35,783 bases of DNA from Thiorhodospira sibirica ATCC 700588 (GCF_000227725.2 NZ_MU255057.1:175738-211520), one strand, 5' to 3'; counted from the first letter of the stretch, positions 26,601 through 33,534 are shown. Translations and numbers: made by a program. The notes: generated by a model not told the origin, from the letters alone.

Positions 26601-27028
26601 CGGATACGATCTTCGGCTCGGCCGGCAAAGATACGATCACGCTCGGTGCTGGTAACGACGTTGTCGATTACAACGCCGCAACTGAATCCTTTGTTGGCGC
26701 TACCCTTGCAGATCAGGTCGCTTCTATTGACGTGATTACCGACTTCGGGAATGGTGCTAACAAACTCAACCTCGTAGACTTTACGGGTGGCACGACCTTT
26801 GTTTCACAGGTGACGGTTCAGACTGCAGTAGGTAATGCAGCTGATCTGGCGGCTGCCTTTACTGCAGCGGCTGTGGCCATTGGCGCGAATGGTGTTGGAG
26901 CCTTCCAGTTCGACGGCAACACTTACGTCCTCGCCCAAGACGCGAGCGCTGCTCTTGCCGATACTGATCTGGCCGTGCAGCTTACTGGGCTGCATACGCT
27001 TACGGCTGATAACTTCGTACTTGTCTAA
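23681..27028 (+). CDS. RsaA-like S-layer/RTX protein
   Basis: A 1115-aa protein with the N-domain shared with the 228-aa neighbour (residues 1-80). A Calx-beta-like domain follows at about 88-195 (PSQVNEGESISFTLTASRPL), then a cadherin-like domain at about 205-315 (YAENQAANAVLATVAATDNV), an SwmB-like repeat at about 318-420 (VVLGYSENLNPANLPLPTDF) and a Big_5-like Ig domain at about 420-530 (PADGAANIPVGSDIVLTFSE). From about residue 540 it resembles Caulobacter RsaA: DNLVGTSGNDTFVGD and AGDKIDGAAGTDTFNYFGAA. RTX-type repeats sit near the end (GSGSADIIIGGSAADTIFGS) and the RsaA-like terminus has FQFDGNTYVLAQDAS and LTGLHTLTADNFVLV. Such ends direct type I secretion and the repeats bind calcium. 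It is probably a surface-layer protein. No rsaD/E/F-type exporter genes are in the window. A strong terminator follows. Confidence 0.87.
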   Translation: MSQVTGSTLIAQILENLGVQLNALLMQAYTAKLQAMLDSGQASNLAVAAVLMQSSDVRTAVNGNTVALSTQVQQAKDEIEGGTPPGELTFTLSGPSQVNEGESISFTLTASRPLEEGEARTFALSFQGDTLDGTVDAATVGGANTDFGTLPSTVTMAVGASTATFSVPIRADNVVENTEGFRVTVLDGTTPVATARALILDVITDQEAPVIAANQTFSYAENQAANAVLATVAATDNVGVTGFEIVSGNDNGYFQIDEQGRITLTEAGLVNKPDGQAAGANDFESGANTFTLGIRAVDAAGNQSAPVPVVLNVTDLNDTPPELVNAAVSGSSVVLGYSENLNPANLPLPTDFSVVQGTTAIGVQTVNIQGSTVTLTLAQAPTANITISYTPNATASRQLQDMVGNAALALTNQTAAVDNTAPTLVSSTPADGAANIPVGSDIVLTFSEPVKAGTGNIQIVNPTNSADTRTISITDATQVTFDGARVTINPTNDLLEGVNYRVIMQSGVITDLVGNAFAGLSGTELDFSTPGGETPTEGQTFTLTTGLDNLVGTSGNDTFVGDNSAGLVTVSAGDKIDGAAGTDTFNYFGAAAAVVLPQMSGVEVLNLFAPTATTGLNTSAVSGLEQVNYVNAALTTANLSGITLAATQQLGLNNVTTTGTVTATVGNTATAATLNLSNGSYVGTVTLNGTAIKTLNVSSSGSKANVVKGLASDGTEETVTITGDQKLTVTDALADTVKTVDASAMTAGGALVTAGAADVKFTGGAGDDTITFAATAFNSKDVVDGGAGRDTVVIGDAALTAEITKGINAFTNVEVLGLSDAATVDVSTITSLSEYSVLNAGTTTFNAASATNKFSVDVAGATVTEVEISNKVGELSTTVTLNNQHTAAQTITTLDINGAGTTNIVSSGKFANIIGTLEVQDNSSIVITGSKDLTITNAVAAVGTGHKIDASALTGKLSVTGSGSADIIIGGSAADTIFGSAGKDTITLGAGNDVVDYNAATESFVGATLADQVASIDVITDFGNGANKLNLVDFTGGTTFVSQVTVQTAVGNAADLAAAFTAAAVAIGANGVGAFQFDGNTYVLAQDASAALADTDLAVQLTGLHTLTADNFVLV

Positions 27029-27081
27029 TCTCCCTTGGAGAGCCCCTGCCACCCCGGTGGCTTGGGTTTAGGTGACACTGC

Positions 27082-27117
27082 AAACCCTGTCCTTCGCAAG
27101 AGGGGCAGGGTTTTTTA
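27082..27117 (+). terminator. Rho-independent terminator of the RsaA-like gene
   Basis: Arms AACCCTG and CAGGGTT with a T6 run (27111-27116), about 55 bp after the stop. A clear intrinsic terminator. Confidence 0.85.
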
Positions 27118-27472
27118 ATGTCTAAAGGTGACCCATTGAGCACGTTAACCAGTTGGAATCAAAGGGGCCATATATGGTCCGCCCCGCGATGCAAGAGGAA
27201 AATCGCTGTTTGGTAGAAGGAAACGTTGCGGCCATATATCCGGCATCGTTAGCGGGATCATCATCGAAGTCGATCCCCGTGCCCTAATGGAATTCGCGTA
27301 CCTCGCCGTCCTCAATCAGCAATTAAAGGGGTCAGGTACGAATTAATTTTCCAGCCACCCCTTTGAGACCCTAACCCCTCGGGCACGGATGCCCGCGTCA
27401 CTCTTAACCAAACCTCGCTCCCGACCCCCCGGGGGCGGGGTTTTTTGTTGGGGGGGTGTGGTATGCTGAACC
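27118..27472. other. Gene-free stretch with repeat fragments
   Basis: No gene seen. GGCCATATATGG at about 27166-27177 is a 12-bp palindrome, and GGCCATATATCCGGC recurs at 27230. AAAGGGGTCAGGTACGAATT at about 27327-27346 is a phrase I associate with REP-associated transposase flanks, but no such transposase is present. A GGGCACGGATGCCC hairpin (27382-27395) recurs at 34238-34251. The CCCCGGGGGCGGGGTTTTTT block (27427-27446) is a likely terminator or element end. Confidence 0.4.
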
Positions 27473-27754
27473 ATGAATTTTGAATGGGACGAAACCAAAA
27501 GTGATACCTGCTTTGTCCAGCGTGGGTTTGATTTTGCCTATGCAGCGAGAGCTTTTTTCGACCCAGACCGCTTGATCCAAGCCGATACCCGATACGACGA
27601 TGGCGAAGATCGCTACCAACTGCTGGGCAAAATTGAACAGCGCCTATTTGTGGTGGTTTATACAGTGAGAAATGACAGCACCCGCATCATCTCGGCACGC
27701 AAAGCCAACCAACGAGAGGTGAGCTATTATGAAAACAGTACGCATCAAGATTGA
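27473..27754 (+). CDS. brnT: BrnT family toxin (ribonuclease)
   Basis: A 93-aa protein beginning MNFEWDETKSDTCFVQRGFD and continuing FAYAARAFFDPDRL, YDDGEDRYQLLGKIEQRLF, VVVYTVRNDSTRIISARKAN and EVSYYE. These are the diagnostic BrnT blocks (FEWDexK, the R-x-x-G region and the RIISARKA segment). BrnT is a RelE-like RNase that halts translation and is neutralised by BrnA. Its 3' end overlaps the downstream antitoxin gene by 26 bp, the usual toxin-first order. It seems complete. Confidence 0.92.
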   Translation: MNFEWDETKSDTCFVQRGFDFAYAARAFFDPDRLIQADTRYDDGEDRYQLLGKIEQRLFVVVYTVRNDSTRIISARKANQREVSYYENSTHQD

Positions 27755-27935
27755 CCCAACTATCCCGGCATCGCTGGCATCCGGGCGAATTGACCCGGCA
27801 CGAGTGGATGCCACCACCGAAGCTGAGCTTGCCAAACAAGCGGCGACCGACGAGGCAAACGCCATACAGGATGCGGCTAGATTCGCTCGCCGTCGCTGCA
27901 AGCGCGTAACCCGTCAGGCAGATTCGGCGCGTTAG
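27729..27935 (+). CDS. brnA: BrnA-like antitoxin with a REP-encoded C-terminus
   Basis: A 68-aa protein in the BrnA position behind BrnT (MKTVRIKIDPTIPASLASGR, EAELAKQAATDEANAIQDAA). BrnA antitoxins bind BrnT and repress the operon through a ribbon-helix-helix region, but the usual ribbon-helix-helix motif is not obvious here, so this may be a shorter variant. The last residues TRQADSAR and the stop come from the REP element at 27910-27947. The identical peptide ends the antitoxin at 29749. Confidence 0.7.
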   Translation: MKTVRIKIDPTIPASLASGRIDPARVDATTEAELAKQAATDEANAIQDAARFARRRCKRVTRQADSAR

Positions 27936-27947
27936 CGACAATCCGCC
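27910..27947 (+). repeat. REP-like element, copy 1
   Basis: The unit CCCGTCAGGCAGATTCGG through ACAATCCGCC folds into a GGCrGATT/AATCCGCC stem. Related copies lie at 29724-29761, 30781-30815, 32231-32264, 33235-33269 and 34184-34221, with a half copy at 28885-28902. Each sits at the 3' end of a gene. Confidence 0.85.
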
Positions 27948-27953
27948 CCCGTG

Positions 27954-28014
27954 GCGGCATCATCCTGATGCCGCACAAAAAGCGCCACCCGTGGCGGCAC
28001 CTTCCAGGTGCCGC
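27954..28014. repeat. Two TCC-loop hairpins with different matched arms
   Basis: Hairpin at 27954-27974: arms GCGGCATCA/TGATGCCGC, loop TCC. Hairpin at 27994-28014: arms GCGGCACCT/AGGTGCCGC, loop TCC. The same family occurs at about 28914-28934, 29766-29787, 31254-31274, 32268-32289, 33270-33293, 34414-34435 and, reversed, 35396-35416. Confidence 0.85.
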
Positions 28015-28057
28015 TTTACCCCCAGCGAACGCAAGATGCGTCCGCCACCTTCAACCC

Positions 28058-28098
28058 AACCCCGCGCCGAAGTGATTGCATTTCGGGCGGGGTTTTTT
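28058..28098 (+). terminator. Repeated rho-independent terminator, copy 1
   Basis: CCCCGC-GCCGAA / TTTCGG-GCGGGG stem with loop GTGATTGCA and a T6 run. Copies with near-identical sequence: 28976-29016, 33493-33534, 34267-34308 and 35308-35350. Confidence 0.85.
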
Positions 28099-28147
28099 GT
28101 TTGTGCTATGCTTGACAGAGAAGCAACCCGTTAGAGAGTGACCGCCG

Positions 28148-28225
28148 ATGACTGAGAATGTGGAAAATTTGGTGCTGGAGCAATTGCGGGCGATTCGCGC
28201 AACGCACGAGGCGAACCACGCTTGA
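28148..28225 (+). CDS. 25-aa small ORF upstream of the PIN toxin
   Basis: ATG at 28148 to TGA at 28223-28225, reading MTENVENLVLEQLRAIRATH then EANHA. It overlaps the TTG start of the PIN gene as TTGA, so it may couple translation. The sequence resembles the first residues of longer coiled-coil small proteins often found in proteobacteria, so it could be a truncated gene. The same leader (ACCCGTT to GAGTGACCGCCGATGAC) recurs at 33561-33588 without this ORF. Confidence 0.45.
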   Translation: MTENVENLVLEQLRAIRATHEANHA

Positions 28226-28701
28226 AACCTTTAGTCTATGTTGAAACCTCGGTCATTTCTTATCTGACAGCGCGCCCGAGCCGAGATGTAGTGACGGCGG
28301 CGCGTCAGGTTTGGACGCGTGACTGGTGGGATCAAGCCGATCAACACTGGACGCGGGCGATTTCTGAACTGGTGATCGACGAAGCTGCAAAAGGTGACCC
28401 TGCAGCGGCACAGCGTAGGCTGGATGCGGTGCGAAGCATTGAGATTCTCCGAATCAATCCTGACTGCGAGCGGTTGGCGCAACAGATCATCGAGGCGGGT
28501 GCGCTTCCAGCAACGGAACCAGAGGATGCGCTGCATGTTGCGCTGGCCAGCTATCACGGCGCTCGCTATCTTTTGAGCTGGAACTTTGCCCATCTTGTTG
28601 GACCGGAGCAAAAATCCCGACTGCTCGATACACTCATTTCACTGGGTCAGACACCGGCCTTACTGACCACACCCGAAGAACTACTCGAAGGCATCCGATG
28701 A
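28222..28701 (+). CDS. PIN-domain toxin (VapC-like)
   Basis: A 159-aa PIN-domain protein; these are magnesium-dependent RNases acting as type II toxins. Acidic active-site candidates are the Glu in VYVETSVISYL (the canonical residue is often Asp), the Glu in SELVIDEAA, and the Asp in ATEPEDALHVALASYHG. The closing block YLLSWNFAHLVG corresponds to the TWNxxH motif of this subfamily. The TTG start at 28222 is adopted because the domain begins immediately after it and no ATG is near. It overlaps the next gene by 4 bp. Confidence 0.85.
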   Translation: MKPLVYVETSVISYLTARPSRDVVTAARQVWTRDWWDQADQHWTRAISELVIDEAAKGDPAAAQRRLDAVRSIEILRINPDCERLAQQIIEAGALPATEPEDALHVALASYHGARYLLSWNFAHLVGPEQKSRLLDTLISLGQTPALLTTPEELLEGIR

Positions 28702-28892
28702 CATTACCAGATCAAACCCAACCTCAACCCATGAGCGCGCCTGATCCAATTCTTGCTGAACTTTGGGAGGTGAAGCGTCAATTGAATGAGGCCGCAGGCT
28801 ACCGTGTCGCAGAGCGGGCGCGGATGGCTCATGAAGCCGCATTGCAGATCGAAGCGCGCTGGCATGATGAATCAAATACATCAAACCCGTAA
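28698..28892 (+). CDS. Small partner protein of the PIN toxin (putative antitoxin)
   Basis: A 64-aa protein overlapping the PIN gene as ATGA. The conserved-looking core DPILAELWEVKRQLNEAAGY is followed by RVAERARMAHEAALQIEARW, an amphipathic helical region. Small proteins with an ILAELWEVKRQ-type core are frequent next to PIN toxins of this kind and are probably antitoxins. I cannot name a domain. Its TAA stop lies in a half copy of the REP element (28885-28902). Confidence 0.7.
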   Translation: MTLPDQTQPQPMSAPDPILAELWEVKRQLNEAAGYRVAERARMAHEAALQIEARWHDESNTSNP

Positions 28893-28902
28893 GGCGGATT
28901 CG

Positions 28903-29052
28903 CCCCCCGTGGCGGCACCTTCCAGGTGCCGCTTTACTCCCAGCGAACGCAAGATGCGTCCGCCACCTTCAACCCAACCCCGCGCCGGAGTGATTGCATT
29001 TCGGGCGGGGTTTTTTGTTGCCTTGATTCTCGCCCAGAGCCGCCGCTATAAT
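28903..29052 (+). promoter_or_regulatory. Hairpin, terminator copy 2 and a sigma-70 promoter
   Basis: A TCC-loop hairpin (about 28914-28934) is followed by the repeated terminator at 28976-29016. A promoter then has -35 TTGATT (29023-29028), an 18-bp spacer and a perfect -10 TATAAT (29047-29052). It would drive the HI1419/HI1420-type pair. Confidence 0.65.
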
Positions 29053-29127
29053 CGAGCGAAACTCATTCATTTTTGAAATTTTAAGCCAATGCTTGTCTTT
29101 TTATCGTTTAAGAACTGCAATCATTAA

Positions 29128-29426
29128 ATGATTGACATCAAACAGACTCATACTTACCTAAAGTGGGAAAGTCAACTCCGCGACGCTCGTGCCAAAGCGT
29201 TGATTGCAGCACGGATCTTAGGTTAGCCAATGGTTTAGCCGGTGATGTCAAACCTGTTGGTCAAGGCGTGAGTGAATTGCGTATTCATCATGGCCCTGGG
29301 TATCGTGTTTACTTCAAGCAGCATGGCAACGAGCTGATCATCCTGCTATGCGGTGGTGATAAAAGTACTCAACAAGATGACATTGCAACCGCACACCGCT
29401 TAGTTGCTGAATGGGAAGCCAAATGA
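29128..29426 (+). pseudogene. HI1419-type (RelE-like) toxin broken by a frameshift
   Basis: The N-terminal part reads from ATG 29128 ([20 protein letters not shown], then RI) and stops at a TAG at 29224-29226. The C-terminal part continues one frame over from about 29217 ([50 protein letters not shown]), the hallmark of the HI1419-type toxin family (TIGR02683). Loss of one base near 29216-29222 explains the break. The toxin is thus probably inactive while its antitoxin remains intact. The internal ATG at 29163 would give a chimeric N-terminus and is unlikely to be the true start. Confidence 0.85.
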
Positions 29427-29749
29427 ACGAAATATTCTACGACTATGACCCTGCAGCCGCTTTGGAGAGTGACGAAGCCATTGCGATCTTTCTGGCCGAT
29501 GCTTTAGAAACAGGCGATGCGGCTTTTATTGCCAAAGCAATGGGGGTCGTTGCACGCGCCAAGGGTATGGCTGTACTGGCGAGTGAAACAGGACTTTCGC
29601 GTGAACAACTCTATCGCTCCTTCAGCGAGCAAGGCAACCTAACCCTCAAAACCCTGCTGGCCGTGATGAAGGCTTTGGGTGTGGATTTAACGGCACGCCT
29701 GCATCAGCCAACTAACCCCGTAACCCGTCAGGCAGATTCGGCGCGTTAG
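29423..29749 (+). CDS. HI1420-type antitoxin (HTH)
   Basis: A 108-aa protein of the downstream HI1420 antidote family (TIGR02684). [20 protein letters not shown] is at the N-terminus. An XRE-like helix-turn-helix follows ([20 protein letters not shown], then [17 protein letters not shown]). The ATG at 29423 overlaps the toxin stop as ATGA and is preferred to the ATG four codons upstream. It would bind the toxin and repress the operon. The C-terminal TRQADSAR and the stop are encoded by the REP copy at 29724-29761. Confidence 0.85.
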   Translation: MNEIFYDYDPAAALESDEAIAIFLADALETGDAAFIAKAMGVVARAKGMAVLASETGLSREQLYRSFSEQGNLTLKTLLAVMKALGVDLTARLHQPTNPVTRQADSAR

Positions 29750-29787
29750 CGACAATCCGCCCCCGTGGCGGCATCATCCTGATGCCG
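29724..29787 (+). repeat. REP copy 2 plus TCC-loop hairpin
   Basis: Same order of REP then GTGGCGGCATCA hairpin as behind brnA (27910-27974), so the whole block is duplicated. It lies between the antitoxin and the first Rpn gene. Confidence 0.8.
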
Positions 29788-29852
29788 CCACAGCCGCCGC
29801 GCCACTCTGCTAAACTGTCCGTATCCTTGATTGATCCTGCATGAGGTGATGG

Positions 29853-30803
29853 ATGCTCGGCCACTATGTCAACCTCTTCACCGATTTTGGCTTTAAAAAA
29901 ATCTTTGGTGAAGACAGCAGCAAAGCGCACCTGATCAGCTTTTTAAACACCCTGCTGCCCCAAAAACACCAGATCAGGGATTTAACCTTTATTCAAAACG
30001 AATACCAGGGCGCGAGTGCGCTGGATCGCAAGGCGATATTTGACCTCAACTGTGTCAGTGATCGCGGCGAGCACTTTATTGTCGAACTGCAAAAAGCCAA
30101 GCAGAACTTTTTTAAAGACCGCAGCCTGTTTTACGCCACCTTCCCGATTCAACAGCAAGCCCAAAAAGGCGACGACTGGAATTTCAAACTGGCGGCGGTT
30201 TACACCATCGGCATTCTGGATTTTGTGTTTGATGAGGACAAAAACGACCCGCAGCACAAAGATCAGGTGGTGCATCAGGTGCAACTGAAAAATCAGCACA
30301 ATCAGGTGTTTTACGACAAACTCACCTTCATTTACCTGACCTTGCCCAACTTTTGCAAAACCGAAGAAGAACTGCAAACCCTGCAAGACAAATGGTTCTA
30401 CCTGTTTCGGCACTTGCACCGCTTGCAAGAGCAGCCGCAAAAACTGCAAGAACGCATCTTTACCAGCCTGTTCAAACACGCCAGCATCGCCCGTTTTAAA
30501 CCCGAAGAACGCATCGCCTACGAATCCAGCCTGAAATACTACCGTGATTTGACCAATGTGATTGATACCGCCTGGGGGGATGGTGAGAAAGTCGGCTTAG
30601 AAAAAGGCAGACAGGAAGGCCGGGAGGAAGGCAGGGAGGAAGGCAGACAGGAAGGCAGGGAGGAAGGCAGAAATGAAATGGTGCTCAATATGCTGCAAGC
30701 CGGTCTGCCAGATGATCAGGTGATGCGCATTGCCCAGATCACGGCTGACGAACTGGCAGCCATCAAAGCACAACAAACGCATCAGGCGGGTTCAGCGCGT
30801 TAG
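29853..30803 (+). CDS. Rpn/PD-(D/E)XK nuclease family protein, copy 1
   Basis: A 316-aa protein of the Rpn (recombination-promoting nuclease) family, also called PDDEXK_2 or TIGR01784 'transposase'. FTDFGFKKIFGEDSSKAHLI opens the protein. The catalytic region has the Asp of RKAIFDLNCVSDRG and the Glu of FIVELQKAKQ, giving a D...ExQ core as in this family. These proteins cut DNA and are linked to RecA-independent gene transfer or to phage defence. The C-terminal part holds an Arg/Glu/Gly tetrapeptide repeat (GRQEGREEGREEGRQEGREE). SD GAGGTG precedes the ATG. The last residues THQAGSAR come from a REP copy. It seems intact. Confidence 0.88.
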   Translation: MLGHYVNLFTDFGFKKIFGEDSSKAHLISFLNTLLPQKHQIRDLTFIQNEYQGASALDRKAIFDLNCVSDRGEHFIVELQKAKQNFFKDRSLFYATFPIQQQAQKGDDWNFKLAAVYTIGILDFVFDEDKNDPQHKDQVVHQVQLKNQHNQVFYDKLTFIYLTLPNFCKTEEELQTLQDKWFYLFRHLHRLQEQPQKLQERIFTSLFKHASIARFKPEERIAYESSLKYYRDLTNVIDTAWGDGEKVGLEKGRQEGREEGREEGRQEGREEGRNEMVLNMLQAGLPDDQVMRIAQITADELAAIKAQQTHQAGSAR

Positions 30804-31132
30804 CAACAGTCCGCCACGTCTTAATGCGCCCCTGGGAGCGCGTAGCACCAGCTACGCATAGAGGCCGCAGGCCTCGTGGGGTTTAAAAGACATGCGCCCC
30901 TGGGACCGCGTAGCACCGGCTACGCACCGAGGCCGCAGGCCTCGTGGGGTTTAAAAGACATGCGCCCCTGGGAGCGCGTAGCACCAGCTACGCATCGAGG
31001 CCGCAGGCCTCGTGGGGTTTAAAAGACATGCGCCCCTGGGACCGCGTAGCACCGGCTACGCATCGAGGCCGCAGGCCTCGTGGGGTTTAAAAGACATGCG
31101 CCCCTGGGAGCGCGTAGCACCAGCTACGCATC
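30781..31132. repeat. REP copy 3 and a 68-bp tandem repeat with alternating hairpins
   Basis: Repeat units begin at 30824, 30892, 30960, 31028 and 31096, exactly 68 bp apart; the fifth is partial. Each has hairpin GCGTAGC/GCTACGC and hairpin GAGGCC/GGCCTC (loop GCA), then TGGGGTTTAAAAGAC. Units alternate between GGAGCGCG with loop ACCA and GGACCGCG with loop ACCG, so the real period is 136 bp. No coding frame. Confidence 0.92.
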
Positions 31133-31245
31133 AAAAAAAACTCCCCTCCTTTTCAATGAGGGGTGCCCCGTAGGGGCGGGGTGGTTGTTTTGAACCCCCT
31201 CCCCGCCTACGGCGGGACTCCCCCTTGGCAGGGGGAGAGTTTTTA
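31133..31245. mobile_element. ~120-bp palindromic (MITE-like) element, copy 1
   Basis: The ends AAAAAACTCCCC and GGGGAGAGTTTTT are inverted. Inside are hairpins CCCCTCC/GAGGGG, GCCCC-GTA-GGGGC, CCCGCC/GGCGGG and CTCCCCCT/AGGGGGAG. Copies: 33299-33422, 34437-34560 and 35471-35595. No coding capacity. Confidence 0.75.
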
Positions 31246-31352
31246 ACCCCGTGGCGGCATTATCCTGATGCCGCACAAAAAGCGACACCGAGAAGATGCC
31301 GCCACTCTGCTAAACTACCCGTATCCTTGATTGATCCTGCATGAGGTGATGG

Positions 31353-32252
31353 ATGCTCGGCCACTATGTCAACCTCTTCACCGATTTTGGCTTTAAAAAA
31401 ATCTTTGGTGAAGACAGCAGCAAAGCGCACCTGATCAGCTTTTTAAACACCCTGCTGCCCGAAAAACACCAGATCAGGGATTTAACCTTCATCCAGAACG
31501 AATACCAGGGCGCGAGTGCGCTGGATCGCAAGGCGATATTTGACCTCAACTGTGTCAGTGATCGCGGCGAGCACTTTATTGTCGAACTGCAAAAAGCCAA
31601 GCAGAACTTTTTAAAGACCGCAGCCTGTTTTACGCCACCTTCCCGATTCAACAGCAAGCCCAAAAAGGCGACGACTGGAATTTCAAACTAGCGGCGGTTT
31701 ACACCATCGGCATTCTGGATTTTGTGTTTGATGAGGACAAAAACGACCCGCAGCACAAGGATCAGGTGGTGCATCAGGTACAACTGAAAATCAGCACAAT
31801 CAGGTGTTTTACGACAAACTCACCTTCATTTACCTGACCTTGCCCAACTTCCGCAAAACCGAAGAAGAACTGCAAACCCTGCAAGACAAATGGTTCTACC
31901 TGTTTCGGCACTTGCACCGCTTGCAAGAGCAGCCGCAAAACTGCAAGAACGCATCTTCACCAGCCTGTTCAAACATGCCAGCATCGCCCGTTTTAAACCT
32001 GAAGAGCGCATCGCCTACGAATCCAGCCTGAAATACTATCGTGATTTGACCAATGTGATTGATACCGCACGCGATGAAGGCAGGGAGGAAGGCAGACAGG
32101 AAGGCAGGGAGGAAGGCAGAAATGAAATGGTACGCAACATGCTACAAGCCGGTCTGCCGGATGATCAGGTGATGCGCATTGCCCAGATCACGGCTGACGA
32201 AATGGCAGCCATCAAAGCACAGCAAACACATCAGGCGGGTTCAGCGCGTTAG
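31353..32252 (+). pseudogene. Rpn/PD-(D/E)XK family protein, copy 2, three frameshifts
   Basis: Nearly identical to copies 1 and 3 but with three single-base losses in homopolymers: T6 to T5 at about 31608-31612, A5 to A4 at about 31787-31790, and A5 to A4 at about 31937-31940. Because the total loss is 3 bp, the C-terminal part returns to the original frame. The middle (about residues 87-196) is scrambled. It has a shorter Arg/Glu repeat (DEGREEGRQEGREEGRNE) and the REP-encoded tail THQAGSAR. It may be genuine decay or uncorrected sequencing error. Confidence 0.85.
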
Positions 32253-32289
32253 CAACAGTCCGCCCCCGTGGCAGCATCATCCTGGTGCC
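32231..32289 (+). repeat. REP copy 4 plus an imperfect TCC-loop hairpin
   Basis: REP at 32231-32264 supplies the tail of copy 2. The following hairpin GGCAGCATCA-TCC-TGGTGCCGCC has two non-matching positions, unlike the perfect copies elsewhere. Confidence 0.7.
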
Positions 32290-32341
32290 GCCACTCTGCT
32301 AAACTACCCGTATCCTTGATTGATCCTGCATGAGGTGATGG

Positions 32342-33256
32342 ATGCTCGGCCACTATGTCAACCTCTTCACCGATTTTGGCTTTAAAAAAATCTTTGGTGA
32401 AGACAGCAGCAAAGCGCACCTGATCAGCTTTTTAAACACCCTGCTGCCCGAAAAACACCAGATCAGGGATTTAACCTTCATCCAGAACGAATACCAGGGC
32501 GCGAGTGCGCTGGATCGCAAGGCGATATTTGACCTCAACTGTGTCAGTGATCGCGGCGAGCACTTTATTGTCGAACTGCAAAAAGCCAAGCAGAACTTTT
32601 TTAAAGACCGCAGCCTGTTTTACGCCACCTTCCCGATTCAACAGCAAGCCCAAAAAGGCGACGACTGGAATTTCAAACTAGCGGCGGTTTACACCATCGG
32701 CATTCTGGATTTTGTGTTTGATGAGGACAAAAACGACCCGCAGCACAAGGATCAGGTGGTGCATCAGGTACAACTGAAAAATCAGCACAATCAGGTGTTT
32801 TACGACAAACTCACCTTCATTTACCTGACCTTGCCCAACTTCCGCAAAACCGAAGAAGAACTGCAAACCCTGCAAGACAAATGGTTCTTTCTGTTTCGGC
32901 ACTTGCACCGCTTGCAAGAGCAGCCGCAAAAACTGCAAGAACGCATCTTTACCAGCCTGTTCAAACACGCCAGCATCGCCCGTTTTAAACCCGAAGAGCG
33001 CATCGCCTACGAATCCAGCCTGAAATACTACCGTGACCTAACCAATGTGATTGATACCGCCTGGGGGGATGGTGAGAAAGTCGGCTTAGAAAAAGGCAGA
33101 CAGGAAGGCCGGGAGGAAGGCAGAAATGAAATGGTGCTCAATATGCTGCAAGCCGGTCTGCCGGATGATCAGGTGATGCGCATTGCCCAGATCACGGCTG
33201 ACGAACTGGCAGCCATCAAAGCACAACAAACGCATCAGGCGGGTTCAGCGCGTTAG
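32342..33256 (+). CDS. Rpn/PD-(D/E)XK nuclease family protein, copy 3
   Basis: A 304-aa intact copy, differing from copy 1 by a few substitutions (for example RKTEEELQ for CKTEEELQ, and KWFFLFRHL for KWFYLFRHL) and by a shorter Arg/Glu repeat (GRQEGREEGRNE). Same D...ExQ catalytic region, same SD and the same conserved 60-bp upstream sequence (CTGCTAAACTACCCGTATCC, then TTGATTGATCCTGC). Same REP-encoded end. The three genes form a tandem family with about 1-1.5 kb spacing. Confidence 0.88.
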   Translation: MLGHYVNLFTDFGFKKIFGEDSSKAHLISFLNTLLPEKHQIRDLTFIQNEYQGASALDRKAIFDLNCVSDRGEHFIVELQKAKQNFFKDRSLFYATFPIQQQAQKGDDWNFKLAAVYTIGILDFVFDEDKNDPQHKDQVVHQVQLKNQHNQVFYDKLTFIYLTLPNFRKTEEELQTLQDKWFFLFRHLHRLQEQPQKLQERIFTSLFKHASIARFKPEERIAYESSLKYYRDLTNVIDTAWGDGEKVGLEKGRQEGREEGRNEMVLNMLQAGLPDDQVMRIAQITADELAAIKAQQTHQAGSAR

Positions 33257-33534
33257 CAACAGTCCGCCCCCGTGGCGGCATCATCCTGATGCCGCCACAA
33301 AAAACTCCCCTCATTTTCAAGGAGGGGTGGCGCGTAGCGCCGGGGTGGTTATAAAAGACTTAAAACAAGACCCCCTCCCCGCCTACGGCGGTACTCCCCC
33401 TTACCAGGGGGAGAGTTTTTAACCCCCTGGCGGCGGCTTCCAGCCGTCGCATTACTTCCAGCGAACGCAAGATGCGTCCGCCACCCTCAACCCAACCCCG
33501 CCCCGAAGTGATTGCATTTCGGGCGGGGTTTTTT
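33235..33534. repeat. REP copy 5, TCC-loop hairpin, MITE copy 2, terminator copy 3
   Basis: A run of repeat modules with no gene: REP 33235-33269, hairpin 33270-33293, MITE-like element 33299-33422 (inner arms GGCGC-GTA-GCGCC), hairpin GCGGCGGCT/AGCCGTCGC at about 33430-33450 and terminator 33493-33534. Then a 50-bp leader like that at 28103-28150. Confidence 0.8.
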
